A stretch of 64,000 nucleotides of DNA from Agromyces ramosus (GTDB lineage Bacteria; Actinomycetota; Actinomycetes; Actinomycetales; Microbacteriaceae). Positions 49,526 to 58,594 of the stretch are shown here, piece after piece (the first letter of the stretch is position 1; the number at the start of each line of letters is the position of its first letter). Below the pieces are notes generated by a model. It saw only the letters and a list, made by a program, of their open reading frames with translations, ran no database searches and was not told the origin of the DNA. A program made the translations under genes and the position numbers. Location: assembly GCF_004216665.1 (NCBI RefSeq), contig NZ_SGWY01000002.1, forward strand, positions 782,685 to 846,684, written 5' to 3'.

Positions 49526-50425
49526 ATGTCAGAGCAGCCCGTGAACGACGCAGCTTCCGAGACCTCGAACGCGGCCTCGGCCACCGCGGAGACGAACCCC
49601 TACGGCGGCGCGGCGGCATCCGGCGGACCGAAGCGCGTACGCACCCGCCACTTCCAGAATGCCAAGCGCGAGGGCATCAAGATCACCGGCCTCACGAGCT
49701 ACGACATGCTGACGGCGCGCATCTTCGACGAGGCCGGCATCGACTTCCTGCTCGTGGGCGATTCGGCCGGCAACAACGTGTTCGGCTACGAGACCACGCT
49801 GCCGGTGAAGGTCGACGACCTGATCCCGCTCACGCGGGCCGTGGCGGGTGCGGTGAAGCGGGCGTTCGTCGTGGCGGACATGCCGTTCGGGTCGTACGAG
49901 AACGGGCCCGAGGAGGCACTGCACACCGCCGTGCGATTCATGAAGGAGACGGGCGCGCACGCGGTGAAGCTCGAGGGCGGCGAACGCAGCCACAAGCAGA
50001 TCCGGCGCATCGTCGGCGCGGGCATCCCGGTCATGGCGCACATCGGCTACACCCCCCAGAGCGAGCACGGGCTCGGCGGACACGTCATCCAGGGTCGCGG
50101 CGAGGGCGTCAAGCAACTCCTCGCCGATGCGCGATCCGTGCAGGAGGCCGGCGCGTTCGCGGTGGTGCTCGAGATGGTGCCGGCGGATGCCGCGAGGCAG
50201 GTCACCGAGCTCCTCGAGATCCCGACCATCAGCGTGGGCGCGGGGCCGCACACCGACGGCCAGCTGCTCGTGTGGACCGACTGGGCCGGACTCACGATCG
50301 GGCGCGTGCCGAAGTTCGTGAAGCAGTACGCCGACCTCGCGGGGATCCTCAGCCAGGCGGCGAGGGAGTGGCGCGAGGACGTCGAGTCGGGCAGCTACCC
50401 GAACGCCGAGCACAGCTACGAGTAG
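49526..50425 (+). CDS. panB: 3-methyl-2-oxobutanoate hydroxymethyltransferase
   Basis: 299 aa. First step of pantothenate synthesis, forming ketopantoate. An extra N-terminal tail of about 37 residues (Ala/Thr-rich) precedes the conserved core KITGLTSYDMLTARIFDEAG. Magnesium ligands and active site: VGDSAGNNVFG, VVADMPFGSYE, VKLEGGE, MAHIGYTPQSEHGLGGH. Pantothenate supplies the phosphopantetheine of the ACP encoded in this window, though far away. No panC nearby. Confidence 0.94.
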   Translation: MSEQPVNDAASETSNAASATAETNPYGGAAASGGPKRVRTRHFQNAKREGIKITGLTSYDMLTARIFDEAGIDFLLVGDSAGNNVFGYETTLPVKVDDLIPLTRAVAGAVKRAFVVADMPFGSYENGPEEALHTAVRFMKETGAHAVKLEGGERSHKQIRRIVGAGIPVMAHIGYTPQSEHGLGGHVIQGRGEGVKQLLADARSVQEAGAFAVVLEMVPADAARQVTELLEIPTISVGAGPHTDGQLLVWTDWAGLTIGRVPKFVKQYADLAGILSQAAREWREDVESGSYPNAEHSYE

Positions 50426-50432
50426 CGGACGC

Positions 50433-50618
50433 TCAGTCCTCGGCGGCTTCCTCCTCGGCCCACTTCGCGCTGTTCGCGCGCAGGATCTCGAGCGCCCGCT
50501 CGGCCTCGGCGCGCGTCTCGAACGGGCCGACCCGATCGACCGACGGCGACACGAATCCCTGCTCCACCTCACCGGTGTGCATGTTGTACCAGAACTGGTG
50601 CTCCACATCCTCGGCCAT
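50433..50618 (-). CDS. small SPOR-like actinobacterial protein
   Basis: 61 aa. The pattern FWYNMHTGEVEQGF, then DRVGPFETRAEAERALEILRAN, is a short actinobacterial family often called SPOR domain-containing or methionine aminopeptidase neighbour; function unknown. The start codon is only 11 nt from the divergent map start, and its -10-like TAGGAT overlaps the first base of the map ATG. Confidence 0.75.
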   Translation of the reverse strand: MAEDVEHQFWYNMHTGEVEQGFVSPSVDRVGPFETRAEAERALEILRANSAKWAEEEAAED

Positions 50619-50630
50619 AGGCTGATCCTA
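50618..50630. promoter_or_regulatory. interlocked divergent -10 elements of map and SPOR-like gene
   Basis: Plus strand TAGGCT (50618-50623) is 6 nt before the map ATG; minus strand TAGGAT (50630-50625) is 6 nt before the SPOR-like ATG. Each hexamer shares one base with the other gene's start codon. Confidence 0.55.
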
Positions 50631-51493
50631 TGCCCAAGGATGCCGCCGGCCATCTGATCCCCGGACGCCTGTCGCCGACCCGCGCCGTCCCCGCATCCAT
50701 CGCCCGTCCCGAGTACGTCGGGCGCCCTGCGCCCGCCGAGAACCGCGCCGGCGACACCTACACCCCCGACGAGGTGGAGCGCATCCGCGCCGCCGGGCGC
50801 ATCGCGGCGCGGGCGATCGAGGCCGCGGCATCCGCCATCCGTCCGGGGGTCACCACCGACGAGCTCGACCGCATCGCGCACGAGTTCGTCGTCGCGCACG
50901 GCGCGTACCCCTCGACGCTCGGCTACCGCGGCTACCCGAAGTCCTCGTGCACGTCGGTCAACGAGGTGATCTGCCACGGCATCCCCGACGACACCGTGCT
51001 CGACGACGGCGACCTCGTGAACCTCGACGTCACCGCGTACCTCGACGGGTACCACGGCGACCTCAACCGGACCTTCCTCGTCGGCGCCGCGAGCGAGGAG
51101 GCCGTCCTGCTCGTCGAGCGCACCGGCGAGGCGCTCGCCCGCGGCATCCGCGCCGTCGCACCCGGTCGGCAGGTGAACGTCATCGGCCGCGCGATCGAGG
51201 CGTACGCGAGGCGCTTCGGCTACGGGGTGGTGCGCGACTACACCGGCCACGGGGTCGGCCGCGCATTCCACACGGGCCTCGTCATCCCCCACTACGACGC
51301 ACCCGAGTTCGACACGATCATGGAGCCCGGCATGGTCTTCACGATCGAGCCGATGCTCACGCTCGGTACGATCGAGTGGGACGTCTGGGACGACGACTGG
51401 ACGGTCGTCACGCGCGACCGGGAGCTCACCGCGCAGTTCGAGCACACGCTCGTCGTCACGGAGCGCGGCGCGGAGGTCCTGACCCTCCCCTGA
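50630..51493 (+). CDS. map: methionine aminopeptidase type I
   Basis: 287 aa, with an N-terminal extension of about 45 residues before the catalytic domain, as in the longer actinobacterial MetAP (MapB type). The five metal ligands are visible: two Asp in [18 protein letters not shown], His in [10 protein letters not shown], Glu in FTIEPML and Glu in QFEHTLVV. Removes initiator methionine. Leaderless-type start. Confidence 0.95.
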   Translation: MPKDAAGHLIPGRLSPTRAVPASIARPEYVGRPAPAENRAGDTYTPDEVERIRAAGRIAARAIEAAASAIRPGVTTDELDRIAHEFVVAHGAYPSTLGYRGYPKSSCTSVNEVICHGIPDDTVLDDGDLVNLDVTAYLDGYHGDLNRTFLVGAASEEAVLLVERTGEALARGIRAVAPGRQVNVIGRAIEAYARRFGYGVVRDYTGHGVGRAFHTGLVIPHYDAPEFDTIMEPGMVFTIEPMLTLGTIEWDVWDDDWTVVTRDRELTAQFEHTLVVTERGAEVLTLP

Positions 51494-51515
51494 GCGTCTC
51501 CCGAGCGGCCCGCGA

Positions 51516-51521
51516 TAGTGT
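51516..51521 (+). promoter_or_regulatory. -10 element, leaderless start of ppgK
   Basis: TAGTGT, 6 nt before the ATG at 51528. Confidence 0.5.
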
Positions 51522-51527
51522 GGCGCC

Positions 51528-52283
51528 ATGGCGACTGAGCACGCGATCGGCATCGACATCGGCGGCACGGGCATCAAGGGGGCGGTCATCGATCTCGCGA
51601 CCGGCGAGCTCGTCACGGAGCGATGCAAGGTGCGCACCCCCGAGGGCGGCAGGCCCGCCGACCTCCTGCGCGCGACCGAGGAGCTGCTCACGACGATCGA
51701 CGCCATGGTCGGGGAGCAGAAGCTGCCGCTGGGCGTCTGCTTCCCCGCGATCGTGAAGCGCGGGCGCACGCTGTCGGCGGCGAACATCTCGAAGGAGTGG
51801 ATCGGGCTGCCCGCCGAGGAGCTGTTCGAGGAGGCGCTCGGCCGCCGCATCCACTTCATCAACGACGCGGATGCCGCCGGCTACGCCGAGTCGCGCTTCG
51901 GCGCGGCGGCGGGCGTCGACGGCCTCGTGATCCTGACGACGCTCGGCACCGGCATCGGATCGGCGCTCATCTACGACGGCGTGCTCGTGCCGAACTCCGA
52001 GCTGGGGCACCTCGAGATCGACGGCCACGACGCCGAGAGCCGCGCCGCCTACTCGGCGAGGGAGCGCGAGGAGCTGACCTGGGAGAAGTGGGCGAAGCGC
52101 CTGCAGCGCTACTACGCCCACGTCGAGTCCATCTTCTCCCCCGACCTGTTCGTGGTCGGCGGGGGCGTCTCGAAGCACCACGAGGAGTTCCTGCCGCTCC
52201 TCGACCTGAAGACCCCGATCGTGCCGGCCGTGCATCGCAACAACGCGGGCATCCTGGGCGCCGCGGCGCTGGCGATCAGGTAG
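51528..52283 (+). CDS. ppgK: polyphosphate glucokinase
   Basis: 251 aa ROK-family kinase that phosphorylates glucose with polyphosphate (and usually ATP). GIDIGGTGIKGA at the N-terminus, NDADAAGYAE with the catalytic Asp, TTLGTGIGSALIYDG and a SELGHLEIDGHDAE segment. The length and the GxGIGSAL motif fit the actinobacterial strict PpgK. Convergent with the RNase P RNA gene, 4 nt apart. Confidence 0.9.
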   Translation: MATEHAIGIDIGGTGIKGAVIDLATGELVTERCKVRTPEGGRPADLLRATEELLTTIDAMVGEQKLPLGVCFPAIVKRGRTLSAANISKEWIGLPAEELFEEALGRRIHFINDADAAGYAESRFGAAAGVDGLVILTTLGTGIGSALIYDGVLVPNSELGHLEIDGHDAESRAAYSAREREELTWEKWAKRLQRYYAHVESIFSPDLFVVGGGVSKHHEEFLPLLDLKTPIVPAVHRNNAGILGAAALAIR

Positions 52284-52287
52284 GGGC

Positions 52288-52665
<378 letters not shown>

Positions 52666-52673
52666 GCCCTCTC

Positions 52674-52679
52674 AGGCTA
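52674..52679 (-). promoter_or_regulatory. rnpB promoter -10
   Basis: TAGCCT on the minus strand, preceded by TG, 8 nt before the inferred RNA 5' end at 52665. Confidence 0.5.
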
Positions 52680-52714
52680 CAGGCCGCAGCTGAGGCCCGC
52701 CTCCACGTCGGCGG

Positions 52715-53452
52715 TCAGATCCCCGACTCGTCGGTGCGCACCAGGATGCGGTCGCACTCGGGACAGAGGAGGACGTCGTCGGATGCCGCGCGCCGCACGT
52801 TCTCGAACGCGGATCCGGTGAGCGTGATCGTGCATCCGCCGCACGTGCGATGGCTCAGCAGGGCGGCGCCGACTCCCCCGCCGCGCACCCGGCGCTGCTC
52901 GTAGAGCGCGAGCAGGTCTGCCGGGATGCCGCCTGCGACGACGCGACGGTCGCGCTCGGCCGCGTCGCGCTCGGTGGCGAGGCCGGCCGCAGCCTGATCG
53001 CGCTCGGACTCGAGGGTCGCGACCTCGGCCGCGATCGTCGCGCGCTCGGCGTCGATGCCGTCGACCGCCGCCTCAGCCGCCTCGACGCGCTCCATGACGA
53101 CGAGCTCCTGGTCCTCGAGGTCGGAGAGGCGCTTCGCGAGGGAGGCCAGCTCCGCCTCGAGTGCGGCGACGTCCTTGGTCGAGGAGGTGTGCTGCAGGCG
53201 GTCGCCGTCGCGCGCGATGCGCGCCTCGACCACGGCGACGTCGGACTCGAGGCGCTTCAGCTCGGCGCGTGCGTCCTCGAGGCCGCCGATCGCCTCCGCG
53301 CGAGTGCCGCGCACGGCCGTGTCGCGCGTGGCGAGCTCGGCGAGCGGTGCCGCCTGCGGCAGGGACCCGAGGCGATGGGCGAGCTGCTGCAGGCGGGTGT
53401 CGAGGGACTGGAGCCGCAGCAGTTCCTGCTGTTCGGACGGGCTTGCCTTCAC
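52715..53452 (-). CDS. coiled-coil zinc-ribbon protein (C4-type, DUF164-like)
   Basis: 245 aa, GTG start with GAGGAG at 6 nt. Residues 1-180 are a long antiparallel coiled coil (LLRLQSLDTRLQQLAHRLG; LEAELASLAKRLSDLEDQE). The C-terminal zinc ribbon has CGGC and CPEC. This family is encoded next to Nif3 in most actinobacteria; related proteins from other bacteria bind nucleic acid or flagellar parts, but no function is established here. Confidence 0.82.
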   Translation of the reverse strand: MKASPSEQQELLRLQSLDTRLQQLAHRLGSLPQAAPLAELATRDTAVRGTRAEAIGGLEDARAELKRLESDVAVVEARIARDGDRLQHTSSTKDVAALEAELASLAKRLSDLEDQELVVMERVEAAEAAVDGIDAERATIAAEVATLESERDQAAAGLATERDAAERDRRVVAGGIPADLLALYEQRRVRGGGVGAALLSHRTCGGCTITLTGSAFENVRRAASDDVLLCPECDRILVRTDESGI

Positions 53453-53489
53453 GTGGTGCTCCTCGCGGGGGACGGGGTGGAAGTGGTCA

Positions 53490-54308
53490 TCATTGCACGA
53501 CCTGGAAGTCCCATGGATCGGTGCGGAGCTCGCTGACGCGCACGTCGAGCTCAGCGTGGGCGGTGCGGAGCTCGGCGGCGGCGGCATCGAGCCAGAGCCA
53601 CTCGCTCGCCCAGTGCGACACGTCGACGAGCGCGGGACCCCCGCCCACGAGCGCCTGCTCTCGGGCCTCGGATGCCGGGTGGTGCCGCAGGTCGGCGGTG
53701 ATGTACACGTCGGCGGCCCGCACGGCGGGGTCGCCCAGCAGCGAGTCGCCGGCACCGCCGCAGAGGGCGACCGTCTCGACGACATCGTCGTATCCGCCGG
53801 CGGCGCGGACCCCCGTCGCGGTGGGCGGCAGGAGGTCGGCGAGCAGGCGCGCCAGCCGGCCGAGCGTGGTGGGCTCGGGCAGTCGGCCGACGCGGCCGAG
53901 GCCGAGGGCCGGGTCGGCGCCCGGCACGATCGGGCGCGGGTCGACGAGGCCGAGTCGCGCGGCGAGGACCGCCGACGTGCCGCGCTCGACGACGTCGGCG
54001 TTGGTGTGCGCGGCGAGCAGGGCGCAGTCGGCACGGATGAGCCGCGCCAGCAGCGCGCCCTTGTACCGGTCCTCCGCGATGCTGGTGACGCCCCGCAGGA
54101 GCAGCGGATGGTGCGCGATGAACAGGTCGGCGTCGAGCCCGATCGCCTCGTCGACGGTCGCGCCGACGGCGTCGACGGCGAGGAGCACGCGCTCCACCTC
54201 GGCAGCCGGATCGCCGGCGACGAGGCCGGGGGCATCCCACGGCTCCGCGCCCTCGATCGGCCAGAGTCGATCGATCGTCGTCATGACCTCGGCGAGAACG
54301 GCTGGCAC
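53490..54308 (-). CDS. Nif3-like dinuclear metal centre protein
   Basis: 272 aa, GTG start with TAGGCT 6 nt upstream. The Nif3/NGG1p-interacting-factor-3 fold: metal ligands in LFIAHHPLL, AHTNADVVERG and, near the C-terminus, VDVSHWASEW; GGAGDSLL and DVYITADLRHH between. The inserted PII-like domain of longer homologues is absent. Some members act as GTP cyclohydrolase-like or folate-related proteins; role unknown. Confidence 0.85.
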   Translation of the reverse strand: MPAVLAEVMTTIDRLWPIEGAEPWDAPGLVAGDPAAEVERVLLAVDAVGATVDEAIGLDADLFIAHHPLLLRGVTSIAEDRYKGALLARLIRADCALLAAHTNADVVERGTSAVLAARLGLVDPRPIVPGADPALGLGRVGRLPEPTTLGRLARLLADLLPPTATGVRAAGGYDDVVETVALCGGAGDSLLGDPAVRAADVYITADLRHHPASEAREQALVGGGPALVDVSHWASEWLWLDAAAAELRTAHAELDVRVSELRTDPWDFQVVQ

Positions 54309-54314
54309 CCGCCC

Positions 54315-54320
54315 AGCCTA
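54315..54320 (-). promoter_or_regulatory. -10 element, leaderless start of Nif3 gene
   Basis: TAGGCT on the minus strand, 6 nt before the GTG at 54308. Confidence 0.5.
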
Positions 54321-54354
54321 GCGTCGCAGCGCACCGCGCCGAGGTCGGGAGGGG

Positions 54355-54427
54355 TGGGCCCTGCCGGGCTCGAACCGACGACATCCACGGTGTAAACGTG
54401 GCGCTCTACCAACTGAGCTAAAGGCCC
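54355..54427 (-). tRNA. tRNA-Val (anticodon TAC)
   Basis: 73 nt cloverleaf on the minus strand: acceptor GGGCCTT with AGGGCCC, D-arm GCTCAGTTGGTAGAGC, anticodon arm CCACG-TTTACAC-CGTGG giving TAC, and T-arm GTCGG-TTCGAGC-CCGGC. The CCA end is not encoded. A lone tRNA between protein genes. Confidence 0.95.
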
Positions 54428-54491
54428 CCACGCGCGGCGCGGGTTGGACGCCCGCCCCGCGCGGCGCACGCCCATGATATCGGAGCGTCCA

Positions 54492-54497
54492 TAGACT
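54492..54497 (+). promoter_or_regulatory. -10 element, leaderless start of membrane protein
   Basis: TAGACT, 7 nt before the ATG at 54505. Confidence 0.5.
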
Positions 54498-54504
54498 CCT
54501 GCGC

Positions 54505-55203
54505 ATGGAGCCGGTGACGCAGCATGCGACTCGCACCGCCGAACCCGAGTACCGCTGGCCCGCCGTCGGCGCGCTGCTCGTGGCGCTCGCGCTGTACGCG
54601 TTCCTGCCGAACGAGCTCGTCGGCGTCCAGCGATTCGTCGTGGTGACCGCCGGGGTCCTGCTGCTCATCCCGCTCTCCGTCGTGAATCCGCACCGGCTGA
54701 CCCGCCAGACGACCTGGTCGAGGGTGCTGTCGGTCGCCCTGTCGCTGGTGCTCGTGCTGGCCAACCAGGTCACGCTCGTGATCCTCGTGTTCAAGCTCGT
54801 CAGCGGCCGGCACGACGCCCCCGGACTCCTGCTCGCCGCCCTGCAGGTCTGGGTCGCGAACGTCATCGGATTCGCGCTGCTCTACTGGGAGATCGATCGC
54901 GGCGGTCCGGTCGTGCGCACGACGTGGGCGCGGACCGAGCTGCCCGCGGCGGACTTCCGCTTCTCGCAGGACGAGGACCGGGACGCGATCGACGAGGTCG
55001 CGAAGGGCTCGGCAGCGCGGGTGGACTGGACGCCGCGATTCATGGACTACTTCTACACGTCGCTCTCGAACTCGATGGCGTTCAGCGCGAGCGACGCGAT
55101 GCCGCTGCGACAGCGCACGAAGCTCCTCATGGGCCTGCAGGCCTTCGGCGGGTTCGTCATCCTGGCGCTCGTCATCGCGCGCTCGGTCGGCATCCTCGAC
55201 TAG
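54505..55203 (+). CDS. integral membrane protein, DUF1345-like
   Basis: 232 aa with about six hydrophobic segments (for example AVGALLVALALYAFLP, VLSVALSLVLVLANQVTLVIL and a final FGGFVILALVIARSVGIL). The stretch FYTSLSNSMAFSASDAMPLRQRTKLLM before the last helix resembles the pore-like region of DUF1345 and two-helix channel families; the assignment to either is tentative. Leaderless-type start. Ends 5 nt before a terminator. Confidence 0.65.
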   Translation: MEPVTQHATRTAEPEYRWPAVGALLVALALYAFLPNELVGVQRFVVVTAGVLLLIPLSVVNPHRLTRQTTWSRVLSVALSLVLVLANQVTLVILVFKLVSGRHDAPGLLLAALQVWVANVIGFALLYWEIDRGGPVVRTTWARTELPAADFRFSQDEDRDAIDEVAKGSAARVDWTPRFMDYFYTSLSNSMAFSASDAMPLRQRTKLLMGLQAFGGFVILALVIARSVGILD

Positions 55204-55208
55204 CGATG

Positions 55209-55228
55209 CCGGATGCCGCGGCATCCGG
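55209..55228. terminator. terminator between membrane protein and peroxiredoxin genes
   Basis: 20-bp perfect palindrome made of one GGATGCC and one GGCATCC arm, abutting the stop codon of the peroxiredoxin gene. Confidence 0.6.
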
Positions 55229-55684
55229 TCAGCTCGCGAGGGCCGCGCGGTACTGCTCGAGCGTGCGCGCCTCCCCCGGCGCGGTCGCGAAGCTGGAGCG
55301 GATGACGCCGTCGACGTCGATCACGAACGTCGCCCGGCTCGCGTAGCCGCGCTCCTCGTTGAACGCGCCGTACGCACGCGCCACCTCGCCGTGTGGCCAG
55401 AAGTCGGCCAGCAGCGGAAAGTCGTACCCCTGCTCCTCCGCCCACGCCCGGAGCGAGTGCTTCGAGTCGACCGAGATCGCGACGAGCCGGGAGCCGGCGT
55501 CGGCGAACAGCTCGAGGTGGTCGCGCAGCTCGCAGAGCTCGCCCTGGCAGGTGCGTGAGAAGGCGAGCGGGAAGAAGACCAGCGTCAGCGGCGACACGCC
55601 GCGGAAGTCGCCGAGGGCCACCGTGCGGCCGAACTGGTTCGGGAGCGCGAAGTCGGGCGCCGCGGTGCCGGGTTCGAGGATCAT
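55229..55684 (-). CDS. peroxiredoxin, AhpE/Bcp type
   Basis: 151 aa thiol peroxidase. The peroxidatic cysteine is C46 in PLAFSRTCQGEL; C51 follows at the CX4C spacing seen in atypical two-cysteine Bcp proteins, whereas mycobacterial AhpE is one-cysteine. The rest (FPLLADFWPHGEVARAYGAF) is AhpE-like. Reduces hydroperoxides. An 11-codon ORF overlaps its start. Confidence 0.88.
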   Translation of the reverse strand: MILEPGTAAPDFALPNQFGRTVALGDFRGVSPLTLVFFPLAFSRTCQGELCELRDHLELFADAGSRLVAISVDSKHSLRAWAEEQGYDFPLLADFWPHGEVARAYGAFNEERGYASRATFVIDVDGVIRSSFATAPGEARTLEQYRAALAS

Positions 55685-55716
55685 CGTGGTTCGGCTCCCG
55701 GGTGTTCGTGCGGCAT
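55681..55716 (-). CDS. candidate leader ORF before the peroxiredoxin gene
   Basis: Codes MPHEHPGAEPR; its TGA overlaps the peroxiredoxin ATG as ATGA. The ATG at 55716 is 11 nt after a TAGGCT hexamer, so it would be nearly at the mRNA 5' end. No homology can be claimed for so short a peptide. Confidence 0.35.
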   Translation of the reverse strand: MPHEHPGAEPR

Positions 55717-55727
55717 CGACGGCGCCC

Positions 55728-55733
55728 AGCCTA
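55728..55733 (-). promoter_or_regulatory. -10 element toward the peroxiredoxin gene
   Basis: TAGGCT on the minus strand; only 18 bp separate it from the divergent TAGAAT of aceE. Confidence 0.4.
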
Positions 55734-55751
55734 GCCCCGACGTGGGAGGCA

Positions 55752-55757
55752 TAGAAT
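55752..55757 (+). promoter_or_regulatory. -10 element of aceE transcript
   Basis: TAGAAT, 7 nt before the ATG of a 31-codon ORF at 55765 and about 100 nt before aceE. Confidence 0.5.
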
Positions 55758-55764
55758 CACTAGG

Positions 55765-55860
55765 ATGGCGTGGTGCCACGCGACCGTGATCCGGTCCCTC
55801 CGTCGTGCGCACGCCCCACACCCGCAGGCAGAACCTGCTGAAGAGAGAGGTCGAGTGTGA
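55765..55860 (+). CDS. candidate leader peptide of aceE
   Basis: 31 aa, Arg/His/Ala-rich, beginning [16 protein letters not shown]. Its TGA overlaps the aceE GTG as GTGA (55857-55860). The TAGAAT 7 nt before its ATG implies a leaderless mRNA starting at this codon. The aceE Shine-Dalgarno (GAGAGAGG) lies inside it, so ribosome traffic over the leader would couple to aceE translation. Coding status is inferred only from this arrangement. Confidence 0.45.
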   Translation: MAWCHATVIRSLRRAHAPHPQAEPAEERGRV

Positions 55861-58583
55861 CTGTCAACGACCAGGACCCCTACTCGGTCGAGGCGATGGA
55901 CTCCGATCCCGACGAGACATCGGAATGGGCCGAATCCCTCGACGCTCTCGTCGCCGAGAAGGGGCACCAGCGCGGGCGCGAGATCATGCTCAGCCTGCTG
56001 AAGCGCTCGAAGGAGCTGCACCTCGGCGTGCCGATGGTCCCCACGACCGACTACCTCAACACGATCGCGCCCGAGAACGAGCCCGAGTTCCCCGGTGACG
56101 AAGAGGTGGAGCGCCGCTACCGCGCGTGGATCCGCTGGAACGCCGCCATGCTCGTGCACCGCGCGCAGCGGCCGGGGATCGCGGTCGGCGGCCACATCTC
56201 GACGTACGCATCGTCCGCCGCCCTCTACGAGGTCGGCTTCAACCACTTCTTCCGCGGGCAGGACCACCCCGGCGGCGGCGACCAGATCTTCATCCAGGGG
56301 CACGCCTCCCCCGGCACCTACGCGCGCGCCTTCCTCGAGGGCCGCCTCAGCGCCGACCAGCTCGACGGGTTCCGCCAGGAGAAGTCGCACGCCCCCGACG
56401 GCCTGTCGTCGTACCCGCACCCGCGGCTCATGCCCGAGTTCTGGCAGTTCCCCACGGTCTCGATGGGCCTCGGCCCGATCAACGCGATCTACCAGGCCCA
56501 GGCCAACCGGTACCTCACCAACCGCGGCATCAAGGACGCATCCGACCAGCACGTCTGGGCGTTCCTCGGCGACGGCGAGATGGACGAGGTCGAGAGCCGC
56601 GGCCAGCTGCAGGTGGCCGCGAACGAAGGCCTCGACAACCTCACGTTCGTCATCAACTGCAACCTCCAGCGCCTCGACGGCCCGGTGCGCGGCAACGGCA
56701 AGATCATCCAGGAGCTCGAGAGCTTCTTCCGCGGGGCCGGATGGAACGTCATCAAGGTCGTCTGGGGCCGCGAGTGGGACGACCTGCTCGCGCGCGACCA
56801 CGACGGCGCGCTGCGCAACCTGATGAACGTCACTCCCGACGGCGACTACCAGACCTACAAGGCGGAGTCGGGCGCCTACGTGCGCGAGAACTTCTTCGGC
56901 CGCGACCCGCGGGCGCTCGAGCTCGTGAAGGACCTCTCCGACGAGCAGATCTGGAACCTCAAGCGCGGCGGCCACGACTACCGCAAGGTGTACGCGGCGT
57001 TCAAGGCGGCCATCGAGCACAAGGGCCAGCCCACCGTCATCCTGGCGAAGACGATCAAGGGCTACGGCCTCGGTCCGAGCTTCGAGGGCCGCAACGCGAC
57101 CCACCAGATGAAGAAGATGACGCTCGAGAACCTCAAGACGTTCCGCGACGCGATGCGCATCCCGATCACCGACGCGCAGCTCGAGGAGAACCCGTACCTG
57201 CCCCCGTACTACCACCCGGGCGAGCAGGACGAGGCGATCCAGTACCTGCACGAGCGTCGCCGCGAGCTCGGCGGCTACCTGCCCGAGCGCCGCGCGAACC
57301 ACACCGCGCTCGCGCTGCCCGACGACTCGGCGTACGCCATCGCGAAGAAGGGCTCGGGCACGCAGGAGATCGCCACGACCATGGCGTTCGTGCGACTGCT
57401 GAAGGACCTCATGCGGGCGAAGGACTTCGGCAACCGCATCGTGCCGATCATCCCCGACGAGGCCCGCACGTTCGGCATGGACGCGTTCTTCCCGAACGCG
57501 AAGATCTACAACCCGAACGGCCAGCACTACACCTCCGTCGACCGCGAGCTCCTCCTCGCCTACAAGGAGAGCCCGCAGGGCCAGATCGTGCACGTCGGCA
57601 TCAACGAGGCGGGCGCGCTCGCCGCGTTCACCGCGATCGGCACCTCGTACTCCACCGAGGGCGAGCCGCTCATCCCGATCTACGTGTTCTACTCGATGTT
57701 CGGATTCCAGCGCACGGGCGACGCCATCTGGGCGGCCGGCGACCAGATGGCGCGCGGCTTCATGATCGGCGCGACGGCCGGTCGCACCACGCTCACGGGC
57801 GAGGGCCTGCAGCACGCCGACGGCCACTCGCTGCTGCTCTCGTCGACGAACCCGGCGACCGTGTCGTACGACCCCGCCTACGGCTACGAGATCGGCCACA
57901 TCGTGCGGTCGGGCCTCGATCGCATGTACGGCGGCGCGCACCCCGATCCCAACGTCATGTACTACCTCACGGTCTACAACGAGCCGATCGTGCAGCCCGC
58001 CGAGCCCGAGGGCGTCGACGTCGAGGGCATCGTGCGCGGCATCCATCGCATCTCGGAGTCGACGGTGCAGGGACCGAAGGCCCAGCTCCTCGCATCGGGC
58101 GTGGCGGTGCCGTGGATCCTCGAGGCCCAGCACCTCCTCGAGTCGGACTGGGGGGTGTCGGCGGATGTCTGGTCGGTGACGAGCTGGACCGAGCTCCGCC
58201 GCGACGGCCTCGCCGCCGACGAGCACAACTTCCTGAACCCCGACGCCGAGCGTCGGTCCGCCTACCTCACGCAGAAGCTGTCGGGTGTCGGCGGTCCGTT
58301 CGTCGCGGTGTCGGACTACATGCACGCGGTGCCCGACCAGATCCGCGCCTACGTGCCCGGCGACTATGCGACGCTCGGCGCCGACGGGTTCGGGTTCTCG
58401 GACACGCGTCCCGCAGCGCGCCGCTTCTTCAAGATCGACGGACCGTCGGTCGTGGTGCGCGCGCTGGAGGTGCTCGCCGACCGCGGCGAGGTCGACCGCT
58501 CGCTCCCGGCGCAGGCCATCGAGAAGTACCGGCTGCACGACGTGAACGCCGGCACCACCGGATCGGCCGGCGGCGAGAGCTAG
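55857..58583 (+). CDS. aceE: pyruvate dehydrogenase E1, homodimeric type
   Basis: 908 aa, GTG start behind GAGAGAGG. Decarboxylates pyruvate and acetylates the lipoyl group of E2. Thiamine diphosphate motif [20 protein letters not shown] ending near [31 protein letters not shown] and [10 protein letters not shown] are typical. The E2 and E3 genes lie 18 kb away in this window. No E2 lies beside it, as usual in actinobacteria. Confidence 0.97.
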   Translation: MTVNDQDPYSVEAMDSDPDETSEWAESLDALVAEKGHQRGREIMLSLLKRSKELHLGVPMVPTTDYLNTIAPENEPEFPGDEEVERRYRAWIRWNAAMLVHRAQRPGIAVGGHISTYASSAALYEVGFNHFFRGQDHPGGGDQIFIQGHASPGTYARAFLEGRLSADQLDGFRQEKSHAPDGLSSYPHPRLMPEFWQFPTVSMGLGPINAIYQAQANRYLTNRGIKDASDQHVWAFLGDGEMDEVESRGQLQVAANEGLDNLTFVINCNLQRLDGPVRGNGKIIQELESFFRGAGWNVIKVVWGREWDDLLARDHDGALRNLMNVTPDGDYQTYKAESGAYVRENFFGRDPRALELVKDLSDEQIWNLKRGGHDYRKVYAAFKAAIEHKGQPTVILAKTIKGYGLGPSFEGRNATHQMKKMTLENLKTFRDAMRIPITDAQLEENPYLPPYYHPGEQDEAIQYLHERRRELGGYLPERRANHTALALPDDSAYAIAKKGSGTQEIATTMAFVRLLKDLMRAKDFGNRIVPIIPDEARTFGMDAFFPNAKIYNPNGQHYTSVDRELLLAYKESPQGQIVHVGINEAGALAAFTAIGTSYSTEGEPLIPIYVFYSMFGFQRTGDAIWAAGDQMARGFMIGATAGRTTLTGEGLQHADGHSLLLSSTNPATVSYDPAYGYEIGHIVRSGLDRMYGGAHPDPNVMYYLTVYNEPIVQPAEPEGVDVEGIVRGIHRISESTVQGPKAQLLASGVAVPWILEAQHLLESDWGVSADVWSVTSWTELRRDGLAADEHNFLNPDAERRSAYLTQKLSGVGGPFVAVSDYMHAVPDQIRAYVPGDYATLGADGFGFSDTRPAARRFFKIDGPSVVVRALEVLADRGEVDRSLPAQAIEKYRLHDVNAGTTGSAGGES

Positions 58584-58594
58584 CAGGCGACGAG

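Noticed and set aside
54355-54427. tRNA-Val as an attachment site for an integrated element
   Set aside because: No integrase gene and no second copy of the tRNA 3' end in the window.
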